This document shows, piece by piece, positions 60,842-64,000 of a stretch of 64,000 nt of DNA. The notes under the pieces are model-generated. The model did no database searches and was not told where the DNA came from. It worked only from the letters and a program-made list of their open reading frames with translations. Numbering within the stretch: the stretch's first letter is position 1; the number at the start of each line of letters is the position of its first letter. The stretch lies in contig NZ_AUCH01000005.1 in NCBI RefSeq assembly GCF_000429665.1, positions 1-64,000 of the forward strand, written 5' to 3'. A program made the translations under genes and the position numbers. This DNA comes from Azovibrio restrictus DSM 23866. GTDB lineage: Bacteria; Pseudomonadota; Gammaproteobacteria; Burkholderiales; Rhodocyclaceae.

Positions 60842-62875
60842 ATGTTGGGTCGTTTGTTGCTGCTGCCGGTCGGAAGGCAGTTGTTGTTGGGGATTTCTGT
60901 ACTTTGCCTGCTCTCCATCGCCGTGCTGGCGGTATTCCTGTCCTCCTATACCCGGCAGATTGCCGTGCAGGAGGTGGAATCCTCCCTGAAGGTGGAAGTG
61001 GATCTCATCAGCCGCACCCTGGAATATGCCCAGGACACCCTGGAGCAGCGGGCTGCCGCCGCCCTGGAACAGTTTGCCGCCGATCTGCCCCAGGGGCGTC
61101 TGACCGGCCAGAAGGTGACGCTGGGCGGCCAGGAGCGCCCTGAGCTGGTGTTCGGCAGCATCCGCGCCAGTGCCAATCAGGAGTACCTGGAGCATTTCCG
61201 CAAGGCCAATCCGGGGCAGGATCCGGCCTTCCTGGTGCGGGACGGGGAGCGTTTCTTCCGGGCCACCACCCTGCTGAAGAACAAGGATGGCCGTTTCCGG
61301 GACGGGGAGGAGGTCACCGACAACTACGTCAAGGTGGTGTCGGAGGGCAAGCTCTACGCCGGTACCCTGGAGCGTTCCGGCAAGATGTACGCCCTGGCGG
61401 CAAAACCGGTGAAGGATGCCGCCGGCCAGATCATCGGCGTGATCACCTTGCGCATGGATGCGGAGTCCAATGTGGCGGTCCTGAAGGACAAGCTGCGCTC
61501 CATTGTGGTGGGCAAGACCGGCTATCCCTACGTGGTGGCCCAGGTGGCCGGCGACAACAAGGAAGGCCGCTTCGTGGTGCATCCCAAGTTCGAGGGCAAG
61601 GGTTTTTCCGAGCTGGGTAATTCCGGCGCCAAGGAGATCATGGAAAAGGTGCTGGCCCAGAAGAACGGCCTGATGTTCTACGACTGGGAAGATGGGGCCG
61701 GCGGCCAGCGCCAGAAGATCGTGGTGTTCCGGGAGGTGCCGGCCCTGCACTGGATCGTGGCGACCGGCTCGTGGACCGATGAATTCACCGCGCCCTACGA
61801 CCATATCCGCAACATCATCCTGGGCGGGCTGGGGCTGTTCGCCCTGCTGCTCCTGGGGGCCATCGCCCTCCTGGTGCGGGCCCAGCTGAAGCCCATCGGC
61901 GAAGTCACCCGGGGGCTGGCGGATCTGGGATCGGGCAACCTGGGCCGGCGCATTCCGGTGCTGCCGGGCTCCGCCAACGAAATCCACCTGGTGGCCCGGC
62001 AGGTCAATGACACGGCTGCGGCCATGGGGACCCTGGTGGGCACCTTGCGGGAATCATCGGGCAGCCTCAAGGGGTGTGCGGTGGACATGGCCTCCTCGGC
62101 GGCCCAGCTCCAGGGCAGCATCGGCCAGCTTTCCGAAACCGTGAGCGACATGAGCGCCAGCTCCGAGGAGCTCTCCGTTTCCATCGACCAGGTGGCCGAC
62201 TCGGCCCGTCAGACCGACAGTTTCGCCAGCAGCGCCGTGAGCGAGGTGGCCCTGGGCAAGCAGGTCACCCTGGAGGCCATCACCGCCATGCGCCAGGTGG
62301 AAGAGCGGGTCAGCTCCGCCCTGGCGGAGGTGGAGGTGCTGGGCGCCCATTCCACCGAGATCGGGCGGGTGGTGGATGCCATCCGCCAGATCGCCGAGCA
62401 GACCAATCTCCTGGCCCTGAACGCCGCCATTGAGGCGGCCCGGGCCGGGGAAGTGGGGCGCGGCTTCGCCGTGGTGGCGGACGAAGTGCGCAAGCTGGCG
62501 GAGCAGTCGGCCAAGTCGGCCGGCGAAATCGGCCAGATCCTGGGCCGGGTCAGCGACGGGGTGAGCGGGGTGCAGAAGGTGATCAGCACCGCGGTCCAGG
62601 AAGCCCGCCAGGGGGGCGAGGCCAGTTCCAACGCCGAAGCCGCCCTGGAGAAGATCGACCAGGTGACCCGCCAGATCGCCCTGTCGGTACGGGACATCGC
62701 CTCCGCCGTGCATGAGCAGTCGGCGGCGGCCCAGAACATCGCCCAGCGGGTGGAGGCCGCGGCCCAGGTGGCGGAAGAAACCGAGCAGGTGGCGAACCGG
62801 GTCAACGGCAACGCCGGTCAGCTCACCGACCTGGCGGATGCCCTGGAAGGCGAAGTGGGGCACTTCCGCTTGTGA
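60842..62875 (+). CDS. Methyl-accepting chemotaxis protein (Cache type)
   Basis: A 677-aa chemoreceptor. Helix 1 at 14-36, a periplasmic Cache_3/Cache_2-type domain (about 40-320; VRDGERFFRATTLLKNKDGRF, GKTGYPYVVAQVAGDNKEGRF), helix 2 (about 325-347), HAMP (348-400) and a signalling domain with the tip RQIAEQTNLLALNAAIEAARAGEVGRGFAVVADEVRKLAEQ near residue 530. No pentapeptide tail. GGGAGA precedes the ATG. The 160 bases upstream are AT-rich and should hold its promoter. The ligand is probably a small acid, by family only. Confidence 0.93.
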   Translation: MLGRLLLLPVGRQLLLGISVLCLLSIAVLAVFLSSYTRQIAVQEVESSLKVEVDLISRTLEYAQDTLEQRAAAALEQFAADLPQGRLTGQKVTLGGQERPELVFGSIRASANQEYLEHFRKANPGQDPAFLVRDGERFFRATTLLKNKDGRFRDGEEVTDNYVKVVSEGKLYAGTLERSGKMYALAAKPVKDAAGQIIGVITLRMDAESNVAVLKDKLRSIVVGKTGYPYVVAQVAGDNKEGRFVVHPKFEGKGFSELGNSGAKEIMEKVLAQKNGLMFYDWEDGAGGQRQKIVVFREVPALHWIVATGSWTDEFTAPYDHIRNIILGGLGLFALLLLGAIALLVRAQLKPIGEVTRGLADLGSGNLGRRIPVLPGSANEIHLVARQVNDTAAAMGTLVGTLRESSGSLKGCAVDMASSAAQLQGSIGQLSETVSDMSASSEELSVSIDQVADSARQTDSFASSAVSEVALGKQVTLEAITAMRQVEERVSSALAEVEVLGAHSTEIGRVVDAIRQIAEQTNLLALNAAIEAARAGEVGRGFAVVADEVRKLAEQSAKSAGEIGQILGRVSDGVSGVQKVISTAVQEARQGGEASSNAEAALEKIDQVTRQIALSVRDIASAVHEQSAAAQNIAQRVEAAAQVAEETEQVANRVNGNAGQLTDLADALEGEVGHFRL

Positions 62876-62883
62876 GGGAAAGG

Positions 62884-62903
62884 GGCGGCCCGCCAGGGCC
62901 GCC
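62884..62903 (+). terminator. Hairpin after the Cache MCP gene
   Basis: GGCGGCCC, loop GCCA, GGGCCGCC, starting eight bases past the stop. Stable 8-bp stem without a T-run; probable transcript end. Confidence 0.45.
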
Positions 62904-62997
62904 ATGCCGGAGTTTCCCGGCTTCATGGGGCGGAAGCGTCCGCCGGAGGCGCAAAAGCAAGTAAAATTGGCGCCTTTCCGTCTTCCAAGTGCGTCCC

Positions 62998-63954
62998 ATG
63001 ACCGCCAGCAACGCCTCTGACAAGAAACCCACCTTCCAGGAAATCATCCTGCGCCTGCAGCAGTACTGGAGCAACCAGGGCTGCGCCCTGCTCCAGCCCT
63101 ACGACATGGAAGTCGGCGCCGGCACCAGCCACACCGCCACCTTCCTGCGCGCCATCGGCCCCGAGCCCTGGAAAGCCGCCTACGTGCAGCCCTCGCGCCG
63201 CCCCAAGGACGGCCGCTACGGCGAAAACCCCAACCGCATGCAGCACTACTACCAGTACCAGGTCGTGCTCAAGCCCGCTCCCGACAACATCCTGGAGCTG
63301 TACCTGGGCTCCCTGGAAGCCCTCGGCTTCGACCTGAAGAAGAACGACGTGCGCTTCGTCGAGGACGACTGGGAAAACCCGACCCTGGGTGCCTGGGGTC
63401 TCGGTTGGGAAGTGTGGATGAACGGCATGGAAGTGACCCAGTTCACCTACTTCCAGCAGGTCGGCGGCATCGACTGCAAGCCCATCACCGGCGAGATCAC
63501 CTACGGCATCGAGCGTCTGGCCATGTACCTGCAGGGCGTCGAGAACGTCTATGACCTGGTCTGGACCGACGGCCTGAGTTATGGCGACGTGTATCACCAG
63601 AACGAAGTCGAGCAATCCACTTACAACTTCGAGCACAGCAACGTGGAATTCCTCTTCCACGCCTTCGGCAAGCATGAGGAAACCGCCCTGCACCTGATGG
63701 GCGCCCAGCTGGCCCTGCCGGCCTACGAGCAGGTGCTGAAAGCTGCCCACACCTTCAACCTGCTCGATGCGCGCGGCGCCATCTCGGTGACCGAACGCGC
63801 CGCCTACATTGGCCGCATCCGCAACCTAGCCCGCAGCGTCGCCCAGAGCTATCTGGAATCCCGCGCCCGCCTGGGTTTCCCCATGGCCCCCCGGGCCTGG
63901 GCCGATGAAGTCCTCGCCAAGCTTGCCGAACAGAACGCCAAGAAAGCTGCCTGA
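62998..63954 (+). CDS. glyQ: Glycyl-tRNA synthetase alpha subunit
   Basis: A 318-aa subunit of the tetrameric bacterial glycyl-tRNA synthetase. It has the class II motifs: TFQEIILRLQQYWSNQGCALLQPYDMEVGAGTSHTATFLRA at the start, YVQPSRRPKDGRYGENPNRMQHYYQYQV near 60 and ITGEITYGIERLAMYLQGV near 165. MTAS is preferred as the start over a GTG three codons earlier. A TAAAAT box lies about 35 bases upstream. It overlaps nothing and is followed at once by glyS. Confidence 0.97.
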   Translation: MTASNASDKKPTFQEIILRLQQYWSNQGCALLQPYDMEVGAGTSHTATFLRAIGPEPWKAAYVQPSRRPKDGRYGENPNRMQHYYQYQVVLKPAPDNILELYLGSLEALGFDLKKNDVRFVEDDWENPTLGAWGLGWEVWMNGMEVTQFTYFQQVGGIDCKPITGEITYGIERLAMYLQGVENVYDLVWTDGLSYGDVYHQNEVEQSTYNFEHSNVEFLFHAFGKHEETALHLMGAQLALPAYEQVLKAAHTFNLLDARGAISVTERAAYIGRIRNLARSVAQSYLESRARLGFPMAPRAWADEVLAKLAEQNAKKAA

Positions 63955-63955
63955 T

Positions 63956-64000
63956 ATGTCGTCGAAGAATCTCCTCGTAGAACTGTTTGTTGAAGAACTC
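63956..64000 (+). CDS. glyS: Glycyl-tRNA synthetase beta subunit (5' end only)
   Basis: The first 15 codons, MSSKNLLVELFVEEL, match the standard start of the beta subunit, and the position one base after the glyQ stop is the usual operon layout. The rest lies outside the window. Confidence 0.9.
   Translation, partial: MSSKNLLVELFVEEL

Noticed and set aside
1..64000. CRISPR array
   Set aside because: No regularly spaced identical short repeats were found. The only repeats are the two MITE-like copies, IS ends and the island leaders.

Overview
The window is about 64 kb of chromosome from a high-GC Gram-negative bacterium, most likely a betaproteobacterium of the Rhodocyclales (Azospira/Dechloromonas-like). 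That placement is inferred from codon bias, the miaB-ybeZ-ybeY-corC-lnt gene order, the AcnD/PrpF form of the methylcitrate pathway, an exosortase, several c-di-GMP and chemoreceptor genes, and a molybdate locus carrying a NifX-like gene. No rRNA or phage genes are present. One tRNA gene (Met, CAT) is seen.

Layout. 1-586: no convincing gene. 587-3413: M28 peptidase, alpha/beta hydrolase lipoprotein and ribonuclease Z. 3533-6444: MBL-fold hydrolase, two small membrane-anchored proteins, and a divergent Lrp/AsnC regulator with a LysE exporter. 6448-6615: copy 1 of a terminal-inverted-repeat element. 6615-10529: a three-gene exosortase cassette (VIT/PEP-CTERM membrane protein, exosortase, EpsI-like protein). 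10697-14030: metE and divergent metR. 14031-20910: a lower-GC island of small orphan genes. It contains an intact IS5-like element (15077-16422), a broken Tae4-type T6SS amidase effector overlapping a candidate membrane immunity gene, an HExxH protein, a NADAR protein, and a diverged leader repeat in front of several of the genes. 20914-33386: propionate/pyruvate metabolism (prpC, acnD, prpF, thioesterase, PrpB-like lyase, pyc, gntR on the minus strand) with a divergent ScfR-type regulator. 33476-36757: a MASE1/CHASE/PAS/GGDEF/EAL protein. 36777-43395: molybdate uptake and homeostasis (mop; modE, modA, tauE-like, modB, modC, nifX-like, an unknown gene, modD). 43432-53991: an MCP with a secreted Cache-like partner, yaeQ, two further GGDEF/EAL proteins, and LysR with a DMT transporter and a tautomerase. 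54052-60680: ylqF, tRNA-Met, an unknown gene, and miaB-ybeZ-ybeY-corC-lnt. 60842-64000: a dCache MCP, glyQ and the start of glyS.

How the genes work together. The prp/pyc block can form a closed loop. PrpC condenses propionyl-CoA with oxaloacetate, AcnD/PrpF and the lyase carry the product to pyruvate and succinate, and Pyc turns pyruvate back into oxaloacetate. The intergenic region upstream carries five TTTGCRA-type motifs next to the ScfR-type regulator. The molybdate block has two ModE-like inverted repeats between mop and modE. Three large c-di-GMP proteins and two chemoreceptors point to a motile lifestyle that makes surface decisions.

The most unusual parts are the orphan-gene island with its degenerate effector/immunity pair and shared leader repeats, the self-contained exosortase cassette, the short inverted-repeat element that abuts stop codons, and the duplicated 5' end of pyc.
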